Assembly (NCBI GenBank): GCA_027295475.1
Contig: JAPUKV010000110.1
Span: forward strand, 1-18,896
Origin: Pseudomonadota bacterium
GTDB lineage: Bacteria > Pseudomonadota > Gammaproteobacteria > Woeseiales > Woeseiaceae
Reading direction: 5' to 3'
DNA: 18,896 bases
How positions within the stretch are numbered: position 1 is the stretch's first letter; every line of letters starts with the position of its first letter. The notes below the pieces were generated by a model. The model had not been told where the DNA came from, did no database searches, and saw only the letters and a list, made by a program, of their open reading frames with translations. Below, piece after piece: positions 6,476 through 14,314 of the stretch. The translations under genes were made by a program, and so were the position numbers.

Positions 6476-8431
6476 TTATTCGTGATTGCCGGTATTTTCG
6501 GCCTGATCGTCTGAAGTCTCGGACTGTTGGTCCGGGGCTTCGGACTTTTTCTGGTCGATACCCAACAGGAAGTGATTCATGCGGCGGACGTAGTCTGCCG
6601 GATTGTCGAGCTGGGCTCCTTCGGCAAGCAACGCGTGATCGAGAACAATTTCTGACAATTCATCGAACATGCTGCTGTCGGTTTCCGCGGACAACCTCTT
6701 CAACAGTGGGTGGCTGACGTTGATTTCCAGAATCGGTTTCGCCTCCGGCAGCTTTTGCCCGGTTGTCTCGAGCATGCGCCGTAGTTGTGGACCCAGATCC
6801 TGTTCGCCAGCGACGACGCAGGCCGGTGATTCGACGAGGCGCTGGCTGACGTTGACCGCCTCGACCCTGTCTTTAAGAACCTGCTTGATACGCTTCAGCA
6901 GTGGCTTATGCTCGTCGTTTACAGCCTGTTGCGTGATCTCCCCTTCCGCGTCGGGCAGGGACAGTTGACCGCGGCCAATATCCTGAAAGGTCTTGCCTTC
7001 GAATTCCGACAGGTGACCGGCCATCCACGGGTCGATGCGATCATATAACAGCAACACTTCAATACCCTTTTTCCTCAGCTGTTCAAGATGCGGACTTGCG
7101 TTTGCCGTCGCAAAGTTTTCGGCGAGGATGTAGTAGATCTTGTCCTGCTCGGCTCCCGCGCGGCCGACGTAGTCCATGAGCGACTGGTCCTGTTTGTCAG
7201 TTCCGCTATGGGTGCTTGCGAATCGAAGCAGTCTTGCCAGCTTCTCGAAATTTTTCTGATCCTCTACGAAACCCTCTTTGACGACCTGCCCAAACTCGTT
7301 CCAGAGCTTTTCGTAGTCCTCTGGATTGTTCGTCGCCATCTTGCTCAACATATCGAGCACCCGGCGTGTTAATGCTTTGCGCATGGCTGAGAGTTCAGGA
7401 TCACGCTGCAACATCTCCCGCGATATATTTAGCGGCAGATCGGCAGAATCGACGATTCCTTTCACGAAACGCAGGTACAAAGGAAGAAACTGCTCCGCCT
7501 CGTCCATGATAAAGACGCGCTGCACATAGAGCTTCAGTCCCCGCGGTACTTCCCGGTTCCAAAGATCGAACGGCGCGTTTGCCGGAATGTAAAGGAGGCT
7601 CGTATACTCCTTCTTGCCTTCCACCCGGTTATGGCTCCAACAAAGCGGGTCCGCAAAGTCGTGCGAAAGATACTTGTAGAATTCCTTGTATTCGTCTGCG
7701 CTGATTTCCGATCGCGACCTGGTCCACAGGGCCGTTGCCGAATTGACTGTTTTCGGCTCTGAATCGGTATCACCCGCCTTGGATAAAAGGACCGGAAAAG
7801 CGATGTGGTCCGAATACTTGTGAATCAGGGTTTCGAGACGCAGCGACTCCGAGAATTCGGACTCTGCGTCCTTGAGGTGTAAAGTGACGCGGGTTCCCCG
7901 TTCCGGGAGATCCGCATTTTCGATCGAAAACTCGCCCTGACCATCAGACTCCCAGCGAACGCCCTGGTCCGCCGGCAGCCCCGCTCTTCTGGATTCCACC
8001 TCCACTTTGTCCGCGACGATGAATGCAGAATAGAAGCCGACGCCGAATTGCCCGATCAGCTGAGCGTCTTTCTGCTCGTCACCGGTCATGTGCTGAAGGA
8101 AGTCGGCGGTTCCGGACTTTGCAATGGTACCGAGATTTTCGACGAGTTCGTCCCGGGACATGCCAATACCGTTGTCTATCAGAGCAACGGTCTTTGCGGT
8201 GTCATCGTACTCAATGCGGATCTTGAGGTCCGGGTCCTCCTTCAACAACTCGGGAGCGGCAAGCGCTTCGAACCGAAGCCTGTCCGCTGCATCAGAGGCG
8301 TTCGATATCAGTTCCCGCAGGAATATTTCCTTGTTGCTGTACAATGAATGGATCATCAGGTGCAACAGCTGCCGCACTTCGGTCTGGAACCCCAGTACTT
8401 CCCGGCCCTGGTTCTCGCTCACCTTTTTCAT
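6476..8431 (-). CDS. htpG: Chaperone HtpG (bacterial Hsp90)
   Basis: A 651-residue cytosolic ATP-dependent chaperone, full length. The N-terminal GHKL ATPase has [16 protein letters not shown] (Glu40, Asn44), [11 protein letters not shown] (Asp86), [11 protein letters not shown] and [11 protein letters not shown]. The middle domain carries [10 protein letters not shown], with the arginine that reaches the ATP phosphate. The C-terminal dimerisation domain ends [15 protein letters not shown], followed by an acidic/Gln-rich tail. The first ATG sits directly against GAGGAG with no spacing. The GTG at codon 4 (8420-8422) lies 9 bases from that ribosome-binding site and may be the true start, giving [16 protein letters not shown] sigma-32-like promoter precedes it. 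It converges on the transporter fusion gene, with only 11 bases between the stops. Confidence 0.98.
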   Translation of the reverse strand: MKKVSENQGREVLGFQTEVRQLLHLMIHSLYSNKEIFLRELISNASDAADRLRFEALAAPELLKEDPDLKIRIEYDDTAKTVALIDNGIGMSRDELVENLGTIAKSGTADFLQHMTGDEQKDAQLIGQFGVGFYSAFIVADKVEVESRRAGLPADQGVRWESDGQGEFSIENADLPERGTRVTLHLKDAESEFSESLRLETLIHKYSDHIAFPVLLSKAGDTDSEPKTVNSATALWTRSRSEISADEYKEFYKYLSHDFADPLCWSHNRVEGKKEYTSLLYIPANAPFDLWNREVPRGLKLYVQRVFIMDEAEQFLPLYLRFVKGIVDSADLPLNISREMLQRDPELSAMRKALTRRVLDMLSKMATNNPEDYEKLWNEFGQVVKEGFVEDQKNFEKLARLLRFASTHSGTDKQDQSLMDYVGRAGAEQDKIYYILAENFATANASPHLEQLRKKGIEVLLLYDRIDPWMAGHLSEFEGKTFQDIGRGQLSLPDAEGEITQQAVNDEHKPLLKRIKQVLKDRVEAVNVSQRLVESPACVVAGEQDLGPQLRRMLETTGQKLPEAKPILEINVSHPLLKRLSAETDSSMFDELSEIVLDHALLAEGAQLDNPADYVRRMNHFLLGIDQKKSEAPDQQSETSDDQAENTGNHE

Positions 8432-8464
8432 CTCCTCAAATACAGGTCACACAACGACAGACAC

Positions 8465-8491
8465 GATAGTGCCAATCTGAAGTATTTCAAG
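8465..8491 (-). promoter_or_regulatory. Candidate sigma-32 heat-shock promoter of htpG
   Basis: On the minus strand, CTTGAAA (8485-8491), preceded by CC, exactly matches the heat-shock -35 consensus. After 13 bases comes CACTATC (8465-8471), a partial match to the CCCCAT-type -10. The spacing is right for RpoH promoters, and the distance to the htpG start is about 35-60 bases. In enterobacteria htpG belongs to the RpoH regulon. The -10 is imperfect. Confidence 0.5.
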
Positions 8492-8552
8492 GGCCTTATG
8501 AGGATCCGCTCGACACCTTGTAGCGTCGAACGATTTGTGCCGTGAACAGAAT

Positions 8553-8804
8553 CTAGCTTGCCGCGATCGCTTGCGGCACCGGAATGATGACCGCCCGGAA
8601 GAGCAGGCCGACCAGCAACAATGCGACAACTGCCAGTGCGAGCGGTGGGTGCGTGAGTGCAAGAACGATGCCTGCAACTTGCACGCTAATTGATCCAAGC
8701 AGGAAAAGGATTCGCTGAATCGCACGCCGCAGCTGCTCCGCGATTAGCGGCGCCGCATAAAAGAGATCCTCGATCTCGTCGAGGTATTGAATCAGGCGCT
8801 CCAC
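8553..8804 (-). CDS. Small membrane protein, unknown function
   Basis: An 83-residue protein. The first third (MERLIQYLDEIEDLFYAAPLIAEQLRRAIQ) is a charged, amphipathic helix. It is followed by two hydrophobic segments (about 32-48 and 54-73), probably a two-span hairpin in the inner membrane with a small Pro-containing turn (THPPLAL). It starts at GTG with a well-placed AGGTGA seven bases upstream. It begins 18 bases after the 65-residue gene ends, so the two form one unit. I do not recognise a family. The EIEDLFYAAP leader and membrane hairpin would fit a small membrane accessory protein, but nothing in the sequence shows its job. Confidence 0.65.
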   Translation of the reverse strand: MERLIQYLDEIEDLFYAAPLIAEQLRRAIQRILFLLGSISVQVAGIVLALTHPPLALAVVALLLVGLLFRAVIIPVPQAIAAS

Positions 8805-8822
8805 AACTTTTTCACCTGTCCT

Positions 8823-9020
8823 TTACCCTGCGACTGACAGCAACGGGTCGGCGCGTTTTTGCTCGGCGGTAGATATTTCAGCTTCCTGCAATGCCACTGC
8901 GTTGAATTTCTTTGCATGAGCAATCGCAAGATGAAAGAGCTCCCAGCGCTTCCTTGCTGCTTCGTTTGTTAGTACCTCGACGGGCGAGTCTGTTTGTGAA
9001 TAATTCTTTGACATACTCAT
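8823..9020 (-). CDS. Small soluble protein, unknown function
   Basis: A 65-residue hypothetical protein, MSMSKNYSQTDSPVEVLTNE at the start, with a helical, charged middle (EAARKRWELFHLAIAHAKKF) and no signal peptide or membrane segment. It may start at the first or third codon (both ATG, 9020 or 9014); no clear ribosome-binding site separates them. A likely class II CRP promoter puts the transcript start near 9044, giving a leader of about 24 bases. It is the first gene of a two-gene unit with the small membrane protein. The conserved-looking promoter and compact layout make it likely to be a real gene, though the product is not recognised. Confidence 0.6.
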   Translation of the reverse strand: MSMSKNYSQTDSPVEVLTNEAARKRWELFHLAIAHAKKFNAVALQEAEISTAEQKRADPLLSVAG

Positions 9021-9050
9021 GTTGTCTTGAATCGTTAGTCACTAATGCGG

Positions 9051-9093
9051 ACTATAGACACCTGCTACCACCACCGCCGTGAGACAGATCACA
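9051..9093 (-). promoter_or_regulatory. Class II CRP-dependent promoter with CRP box centred at -41.5
   Basis: On the minus strand, TGTGATCTGTCTCACG (9078-9093) matches the CRP/Vfr consensus TGTGA-N6-TCACA in nine of ten core bases. Downstream, TATAGT (9051-9056) is a five-of-six -10 box, and there is no recognisable -35. Placing +1 at 9044 puts the CRP centre (9085.5) exactly at -41.5, the class II position. It reads into the 65- and 83-residue genes. Confidence 0.6.
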
Positions 9094-9141
9094 GCTTGCT
9101 TTGCAAATAGAATTACACCTTGAGTTTTTGTCAGAAGAGAG

Positions 9142-9155
9142 AACTCGTTCGAGTT
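9142..9155. repeat. Short perfect inverted repeat
   Basis: AACTCG-TT-CGAGTT is followed by TTTATC on the plus strand. The loop is too short for the full stem to form, so this is more likely a protein-binding dyad than a terminator. It lies in the 9021-9344 gene-free stretch, where I find no coding region; what else is there is the CRP promoter, the dyad at 9170-9188, and an A-run/T-run region at 9256-9275. Confidence 0.35.
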
Positions 9156-9169
9156 TTATCAGGGTGATG

Positions 9170-9188
9170 TGTACTTCATCGTAGTACA
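9170..9188. promoter_or_regulatory. Operator-like dyad TGTACT-N7-AGTACA
   Basis: Two perfect 6-base arms are separated by 7 bases, so their centres lie 13 bases apart, near one helical turn, as expected for a dimeric regulator. It lies about 85 bases upstream of the CRP box and about 150 bases upstream of the 65-residue gene. The regulator is unknown. Confidence 0.35.
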
Positions 9189-9344
9189 TAATCTGCTTGT
9201 CTCTAATTATAGACGACTGCGTCACAAAAAGAGGGGCAACGCGTGTAAGAACGCAAAAAAAACAATTCTTTTTTCGCGAAAGGGAGGAAATATTATCTGG
9301 TTTTTCTGCCCGGCAGAGCCTGACGATCGTGGTGCGCGTTTTTC

Positions 9345-9659
9345 TTATTCTTCGGACCAGTTGCGTTTAATCTGCTCCGTCCAGTTTCTGTAACCTTTCC
9401 AGGTGTACAGCGACGGATCGATCCCGCCACGACGCTCTTTGGGAACAGGCGCTTTGGAAACCCATTTGCGGTACTGTTGCCAGGCGTCCGCGTCGGACGA
9501 ACCATTCGAATGCGAGTTTGCGCCTCGTCCAGAATTTACCGATTCCGACTGCGTTGGGGAATCTTCTGATTCCGATTGCGTTTCGGCGCTGTGGTCACTT
9601 GCCCAATTGATTTCTTTGCTGTCCTGCATAGCGGTTTGCCCGGTACATCCTTTGAGCAA
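9345..9659 (-). CDS. Unknown protein with Ser/Glu-rich N-terminus and Trp/Tyr repeat-like C-terminus
   Basis: A 104-residue reading frame with no signal peptide or membrane span. Residues about 20-58 are low-complexity Ser, Glu, Gln and Asn (SAETQSESEDSPTQSESVNS), likely disordered. Residues 59-104 form a basic, aromatic block with two related units: WQQYRKWVSKAPVPKERR and WKGYRNWTEQIKRNW, each of form W-x-x-Y-R-x-W. This repeat argues that the frame is translated. The start could be the first ATG or the one at codon 11 (9629), beginning MQDSKEINW; ribosome-binding sites are poor for both. A dyad and a TATAAC box lie upstream. It is flanked by ppnN upstream on the same strand, 166 bases away. 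I do not know its function. Confidence 0.6.
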   Translation of the reverse strand: MLKGCTGQTAMQDSKEINWASDHSAETQSESEDSPTQSESVNSGRGANSHSNGSSDADAWQQYRKWVSKAPVPKERRGGIDPSLYTWKGYRNWTEQIKRNWSEE

Positions 9660-9713
9660 ATGCTACGTTGCCGGCCACCAATGTCACAGGAACTGCATCA
9701 CAATGCCGGCAGC

Positions 9714-9732
9714 GATTTTCTACATGAAAATC
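9714..9732. promoter_or_regulatory. Perfect dyad GATTTTC-N5-GAAAATC upstream of the unknown 104-residue gene
   Basis: Two perfect 7-base arms are separated by TACAT. On the minus strand a TATAAC box (9738-9743) lies just upstream of the dyad, which would place the dyad over the transcript start, a typical repressor position. No good -35 accompanies the -10. It could also form an RNA hairpin in the leader, 55 bases before the first ATG. Confidence 0.35.
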
Positions 9733-9825
9733 AATGTGTTATAGCTGGTTTTTACTTAATCATCGGCCCGATCTGTAACACCTTGCGATCCATTTAACAG
9801 AATATGACCCGCCCGGGGCAGCGGC

Positions 9826-11247
9826 CTATCTTGTCACCTGGTAACACGGGGAGTAGCTCTCGCTGGCGATCTTCATGCGCCCCTGCGCAACGAATGCGGA
9901 TAAGAGTCGGTCAAGCAGCCTCATTTGCTTTTTCGAACCACGGATTTCGAACGGCCCGTGTTCCTCTATGGCGGCGATCGTATCTTCCCTTACATTCCCA
10001 GAAACGATGCCTGAAAAAACGCGCCGCAAATTGACTGCGAGTTCATACACCGGCAGATCTTCATGAATTTCGATAGCTCGCATCGATTCGTGATTTGCCT
10101 CAAAAGGCTTCTGAAAATCATTATCAATCTTGAGGCGCCAGTTAAAATAGTAAGCATCGCCATTATGCTTTCGAAAATCTCTGACCTGGCAAAGTCCGTT
10201 GAGCATATCTCTGGCTACCTGTGGCGGATCATCGATGATTATTTTGTACCTGCGTTGTGCACTTTCTCCGAGTGTCGCAGCAACAAACTCGTCGATCTGC
10301 CGGAAGTACGATTCGCTGTTGGCAGGACCTGTCATGATTAACGGGAACGGTATTTTTTCATTGTCCGGATGCAGTAGAACGCCCAACACATACAAAATTT
10401 CCTCCGCCGTACCGACGCCACCGGGGAAAATGGTGATGCCATGCCCGAGACGGACAAATGCTTCAAGTCGTTTTTCCATGTCCGGCATGATGACCAGGGC
10501 GTTGACGATAGGATTCGGTGATTCCGCTGCAATGATTCCCGGTTCGGTTATGCCGATATACCGGCTGTCCCGGATGCGTTGTTTTGCGTGGCTGATAGTG
10601 GCGCCCTTCATCGGGCCCTTCATCGCACCGGGACCGCAGCCCGTGCATACGTTCATGCCACGCAGGCCGAATTCATAGCCGACCTTCTTGGTGTAATCGT
10701 ACTCGTCCCTGCTGATCGCATGGCCGCCCCAACAGACCGCAACGTCAGCATCCGAGTGCGTTTGCAGAAGCCTGGCGTTTCTAAGGATGTGAAAGACTGC
10801 GTTGGTGATGTTGTCGGACGACTTCAGATCGAACCGCCCGCTTTCTCTGATTTCGTTATTGGTAAAAACGATGTCGCGAAGCACCGCGAACAGGAGTTCC
10901 CGGGTGCCGCGTATCATCTTGCCATCGACGAAGGCGGCAGACGGCGCACCTTTCAAGGAGAGTTTGAGGCCCCGATCGAGCTGAATGATGCCGACGCTGA
11001 AGTCCTTGTGCTTCTCGAGGATCGCCCGGGCATCGTCGGTATTTTCGCCTGAGCTCAGGACAGCGAGTATGCAACGGCGCAGCACCGGGTAGAGCCCGCC
11101 TTCCCCCTGATTCCGCAGCTGATCGACTTCGACCTGGGAAAGTATTTCCAGACTCCCTTCGGGCCAGACTTCTGCATCGACGATTTGTTCACTGTCGACG
11201 CTGACGGCCGAAGCCCGGTCAGGGAAGGATTTCAATTGGGATGTCAT
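9826..11247 (-). CDS. ppnN: Nucleotide 5'-monophosphate nucleosidase PpnN (YgdH)
   Basis: A 473-residue protein that aligns by eye with E. coli PpnN over its whole length. The enzyme cleaves the N-glycosidic bond of purine and pyrimidine monophosphates to base and ribose-5-phosphate, and in E. coli it binds (p)ppGpp. The central LOG-type Rossmann domain has CWGGHAISRDEY, CTGCGPGAMKGPMKGA (201-216), MPDMEKRLEAFVR and the signature PGGVGTAEE (275-283). The flanking N- and C-terminal domains specific to the long PpnN group (FVDGKMIRGT, ITNAVFHILRNARLL; RRVFSGIVSGNV, GPFEIRG) are also present. The N-terminus is about 18 residues longer than the E. coli protein. The ATG lies inside the 3' end of the upstream YkuD gene, a 29-base overlap, and has no clear ribosome-binding site, so coupling is likely. 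Confidence 0.96.
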   Translation of the reverse strand: MTSQLKSFPDRASAVSVDSEQIVDAEVWPEGSLEILSQVEVDQLRNQGEGGLYPVLRRCILAVLSSGENTDDARAILEKHKDFSVGIIQLDRGLKLSLKGAPSAAFVDGKMIRGTRELLFAVLRDIVFTNNEIRESGRFDLKSSDNITNAVFHILRNARLLQTHSDADVAVCWGGHAISRDEYDYTKKVGYEFGLRGMNVCTGCGPGAMKGPMKGATISHAKQRIRDSRYIGITEPGIIAAESPNPIVNALVIMPDMEKRLEAFVRLGHGITIFPGGVGTAEEILYVLGVLLHPDNEKIPFPLIMTGPANSESYFRQIDEFVAATLGESAQRRYKIIIDDPPQVARDMLNGLCQVRDFRKHNGDAYYFNWRLKIDNDFQKPFEANHESMRAIEIHEDLPVYELAVNLRRVFSGIVSGNVREDTIAAIEEHGPFEIRGSKKQMRLLDRLLSAFVAQGRMKIASESYSPCYQVTR

Positions 11248-11761
11248 TTTGCGTCATCAACCAGATGTCGATGATGTCGGAGTTGGAGACTGCAATACAG
11301 CCGTTTGTCCAGTCCTGTTTTTTGTAATAGGCGGCAGAATAGGTAGGGCTGTTCGGCTGCCCGTGTATCATTATCTGCCCTCCCGGATCAACGCCCTTGG
11401 CCCGAGCCGCACGCCGGTCGTTCGAGCTCGGGTATGAAACATGGATTGACAGGAAAAAGTCGCTGTCAGAATTCCTGGTGTCGAGCATATAGTGGCCTTC
11501 GGGGGTTTTGAAGTCTCCCTCCTCTTCTTTACCGCCGACCGGCGTAATGCCGAGCGCAATATCGAACGTCCGGAATATTGCGTCGTTCCTGATCAGGTGC
11601 AGTTTGCGCTTTTCTTTCTCAACGACAACCTTGTCGGCCACGGGAAAATCGCCGGCTGGAGAAATCGGCGCCACCGCAACCAGACCAACCGGGATCAATA
11701 CCTGACAACAGGCTCTGAGAATTGCCGTATGTTGTCGCAAGCGATTTTTGCTGGAAATCAT
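11219..11761 (-). CDS. Exported YkuD-family L,D-transpeptidase-like protein
   Basis: A 180-residue protein with a signal peptide (about 1-36: Arg-rich start, hydrophobic LIPVGLVAVAPISPAG). A YkuD domain follows, beginning VVVEKEKRKLHLIRND. The catalytic region has IMIHGQPNS (His133) and DWTNGCIAVSNSDI with Cys155, the HG...(S/T)xGC pattern of L,D-transpeptidases. GVDPGGQIMIHG is also typical. Such enzymes cross-link or trim peptidoglycan stem peptides in the periplasm; this short form lacks LysM and resembles the YafK/ErfK-like single-domain members. It precedes ppnN with a 29-base overlap, an odd pairing of a wall enzyme and a nucleotide hydrolase. A GAGGA about 10 bases upstream serves as ribosome-binding site. 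Confidence 0.92.
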   Translation of the reverse strand: MISSKNRLRQHTAILRACCQVLIPVGLVAVAPISPAGDFPVADKVVVEKEKRKLHLIRNDAIFRTFDIALGITPVGGKEEEGDFKTPEGHYMLDTRNSDSDFFLSIHVSYPSSNDRRAARAKGVDPGGQIMIHGQPNSPTYSAAYYKKQDWTNGCIAVSNSDIIDIWLMTQNDIPIEILP

Positions 11762-11845
11762 CTCGAATCAGATCCTCATTAGTGCCGGTAAAAGACTAGC
11801 AGACCAGACAGTATCTGCAAACGTGCGGGATTACATTACGTGACA

Positions 11846-12247
11846 TCAAACATTGCGGCCGACGATCCACCCGATCGCAAATCCGATTGCACCGGCGACG
11901 ACGGTATATAAGGGCAGAAAACGGAACAGCGCCTGCGGATGTTCGCCGCCGCTGAACATGCCGTCGAGATCGACCGAGTACGCATAGTGAAGATACAAGG
12001 ACAGTCCGAGTACAGGAATCGCGAAACCCAGCGTACCGAGCGGCAAGCGCCAGCCCGCGCCACCCCAGCTGCCGCTGCCGCGATAAAGCGTAATCGCTGA
12101 CAGGATTGAAAAGACGATCATCGGCACGGCGTTGCGTATTGCGTAGGCATCGGGGCCCTCGATGTGGCCGATATATGCGATTGCTGATGCTGTTATTAGC
12201 AGCACGGGCAGAAGTCGGATTACTATCAGCTTCGATACCTTAGCCAT
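11846..12247 (-). CDS. Small multi-span membrane protein, unknown
   Basis: A 133-residue hydrophobic protein with four likely spans: about 8-26 (IRLLPVLLITASAIAYIG), 38-54 (RNAVPMIVFSILSAITL), 68-88 (LPLGTLGFAIPVLGLSLYLH) and 109-128 (FLPLYTVVAGAIGFAIGWIVG). The loop between spans 2 and 3 is Gly/Ser/Trp-rich (RGSGSWGGAGW). It starts within the stop codon of the mltD-like gene (8-base overlap, ATGGCTAA), so it is translationally coupled to a murein hydrolase. No family is recognised. A role at the envelope alongside the transglycosylase is only inferred from position. Confidence 0.75.
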   Translation of the reverse strand: MAKVSKLIVIRLLPVLLITASAIAYIGHIEGPDAYAIRNAVPMIVFSILSAITLYRGSGSWGGAGWRLPLGTLGFAIPVLGLSLYLHYAYSVDLDGMFSGGEHPQALFRFLPLYTVVAGAIGFAIGWIVGRNV

Positions 12248-14171
12248 CGTCGCTTGCTAACACGGGAAACCGAATACGCGTACCAGGACGGACCTTGTGC
12301 AAATCGAGCGCCGGATTGTATTGGCGAAATAACCAGATGGGCACGTCATACTGACGCAGCGACAGAATCCATACTGATTCATTTCTCTTGATGGTGTGCT
12401 CTTTGACGCCGGTTATCGTGTGGTTGCGAAAGAACGCGTCCTGCTGTTGGCGGTGGTAAGCAGTCCTCAAGTTTTCAAAGGACTCCGCCGCTACCTGGCT
12501 CATGTCGAGTCTGATGCGTTGCCCCACGACGACAGGCGCACGAAACGCGAGACCGTTTATGTCGCGCAGGCGCTGAGTCTTTATGCTCAGCCAGTCGCCG
12601 TAATGACCCAGTGTCTCGAGGGGTTGGACTTCGATCGTATTGTCGGCGGCGACACTGTAGTCGCTCGGATCAGACAGCAAAGTCGACCGCATCGCACCGC
12701 GTAAAGTGGTAACAAGCTGGTCCGCCAACGCGCCGGGGCTGATTTTTTCCGCCTCCGGCGACCCAGCCGGAACGACAGTGGCTGGCGCGTCGGCAAGAAC
12801 AGCAACCAACTGGGGCTCGACGACCGCCGGCGCCGCCGCAGCCGCGACACTGGAAACCGGCCCGGCCGCCGGCAAACGCAGGCGTTGCCCAGCCCTGATG
12901 CGATGCCGACTGCCGAGGTTATTCAATGCGACCAGTGTCGATATCCTGGTCCGATATGCTTCGGCGATCTCCGATAAAGTGTCGCCACGAGCAACCGTGT
13001 GAAACAGGTCCGGCAACTGCCTCTCGAATTGTTCGTCTGCCGGTAGCGCTGCAATCAACTGCGAAATCGGCCCCGTCAAGACGCTGCGCGGCATTCTGAC
13101 TCCGTAGCCCTTTGGCAAGTGCTTGCTGCCCTGCCAGATCGTCGGCTGCAGGGCAGGATTGTGGCGTGCCAGATCGGCCCGACTGACACCGAGCGATTTG
13201 GCAACAGAGTCCGCGGATACATAAGCCGGCAGGTTCACCGTCGCATAGTCGATGGGACGGTCCGGCACGATACCCGGAAAGTATTGTTCCGCATTTTGGT
13301 CTACCTGCATGGCTGCGAGGAATGCAACATAGAAATTCCGGGAAGCAAAGCCGAATGTCCTGCTGTGGTATTCGCGGAGAATGCGCACGTATGCAGTGTC
13401 ACCAAACTTGCGCATCGCGCGCCGCACACCAGAGAGTCCATGGTTGTAGGCCGTTATCGCCATCGGCCAGTTGCCGGCAATCGAATAATTGTAAGCGAGC
13501 AACTTGCCCGCCGCTTCAGTGGCCGCGTAAGGGTCGTTTCGTTCGTCGAGCACGTGATCGACCTGCAGGAATCGCCGTCCGGTGCTCGTTGTGAACTGCC
13601 AGATCCCGGATGCGCCGACATGTGATCTGGCGTCCGGGTTATAAGACGACTCGACGTGCGGCAACGCGGCGAGTTCAACGGGCACTTTCAGCCTTGTGAA
13701 TGTATTGTTGACATGACTGCGGTACTGGCCTGCCCGCTCAAGCCCGGCATGGAATCGATCAGCAAGGCCCTGCTGATACCTGATCCGATTTATGGCGTCA
13801 CGCAGCACCTCGTTCGTCACAGCCGCCGGCCAGAGTTCGAGAACGCGCTTCTCCTCGGCTGTCAATTTGTCGCGTTTGCCGCTCGCCAGCGTCCGCAACA
13901 CCGACTGATAGTGCTTCCGACGTGCCCCGGTTCGCCGATTTCGTTCCCGGCGGCTAACGGACGCCGGTATATCGAATTCCTCGTAGGTCACAGCGAGATT
14001 GCGATTATCGTGCAATACGCCCTGGTCACTCGTGTATTCGGTAAATACTGAAATCCAGAAGTTGATATCCGGCTCGAGCTCGGTCGGCCGCGGGAATTGG
14101 CTGGGGTCTGCGGCCAGCGGCAGGGCAGCAAGGAGGAAGAAAAGGGCAAGAATGCGAGATATGCTTGGCAT
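12240..14171 (-). CDS. mltD: MltD-like membrane-bound lytic murein transglycosylase with LysM domains
   Basis: A 643-residue exported enzyme that cleaves the MurNAc-GlcNAc bond of peptidoglycan, forming 1,6-anhydro ends. The signal peptide spans about 1-21 (ILALFFLLAALPLAADPSQ), without a lipobox cysteine, unlike E. coli MltD. The GH23 domain lies at about 150-300: LAALPHVESSYNPDARSHVG with catalytic Glu174, GASGIWQFTTSTGRRF, YNHGLSGVRRA and FASRNFYVAFLAA. LysM repeats follow: a clear one at 389-434 (HTVARGDTLSEIAEAY... RIRAGQRLRLP), a degenerate one near 505-556, and another at 591-637 (HTIKRNESVWILSLRQYD). An Ala/Pro-rich linker (440-475) separates the first two. Length and order match the MltD family. 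A candidate promoter lies upstream, and the gene is divergent from the AstE-like gene. Confidence 0.95.
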   Translation of the reverse strand: MPSISRILALFFLLAALPLAADPSQFPRPTELEPDINFWISVFTEYTSDQGVLHDNRNLAVTYEEFDIPASVSRRERNRRTGARRKHYQSVLRTLASGKRDKLTAEEKRVLELWPAAVTNEVLRDAINRIRYQQGLADRFHAGLERAGQYRSHVNNTFTRLKVPVELAALPHVESSYNPDARSHVGASGIWQFTTSTGRRFLQVDHVLDERNDPYAATEAAGKLLAYNYSIAGNWPMAITAYNHGLSGVRRAMRKFGDTAYVRILREYHSRTFGFASRNFYVAFLAAMQVDQNAEQYFPGIVPDRPIDYATVNLPAYVSADSVAKSLGVSRADLARHNPALQPTIWQGSKHLPKGYGVRMPRSVLTGPISQLIAALPADEQFERQLPDLFHTVARGDTLSEIAEAYRTRISTLVALNNLGSRHRIRAGQRLRLPAAGPVSSVAAAAAPAVVEPQLVAVLADAPATVVPAGSPEAEKISPGALADQLVTTLRGAMRSTLLSDPSDYSVAADNTIEVQPLETLGHYGDWLSIKTQRLRDINGLAFRAPVVVGQRIRLDMSQVAAESFENLRTAYHRQQQDAFFRNHTITGVKEHTIKRNESVWILSLRQYDVPIWLFRQYNPALDLHKVRPGTRIRFPVLASDDG

Positions 14172-14245
14172 AGGGTCAAATCGGGATTTTGACTGAGAAA
14201 TGAGTCCTAAATTATTGAATAGTTCACAGATATTTGCCCCTTTTT

Positions 14246-14274
14246 CGTATAGCTTGAGGTAATCTGGCTGTCAC
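14246..14274 (-). promoter_or_regulatory. Candidate sigma-70 promoter of the mltD-like gene
   Basis: On the minus strand GTGACA (14269-14274) matches the -35 consensus in five of six bases. A 17-base spacer leads to TATACG (14246-14251, four of six). The transcript would start near 14239, leaving a leader of about 68 bases before the ATG. Confidence 0.35.
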
Positions 14275-14314
14275 AACAAGGCCGTAGAGCCCATAACTCC
14301 GTAAAACCGTGTCG

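Noticed and set aside
9312..9324. TCTGC-CGG-GCAGA hairpin after the Trp-repeat gene as its terminator
   Set aside because: On the gene's strand it is followed by A residues, not T, and the stem is only five pairs.
9169..9393. Plus-strand frame of 74 residues
   Set aside because: GTG start without ribosome-binding site, odd composition (Lys-run, then overlap with the 3' end of the Trp-repeat gene); no recognisable features.
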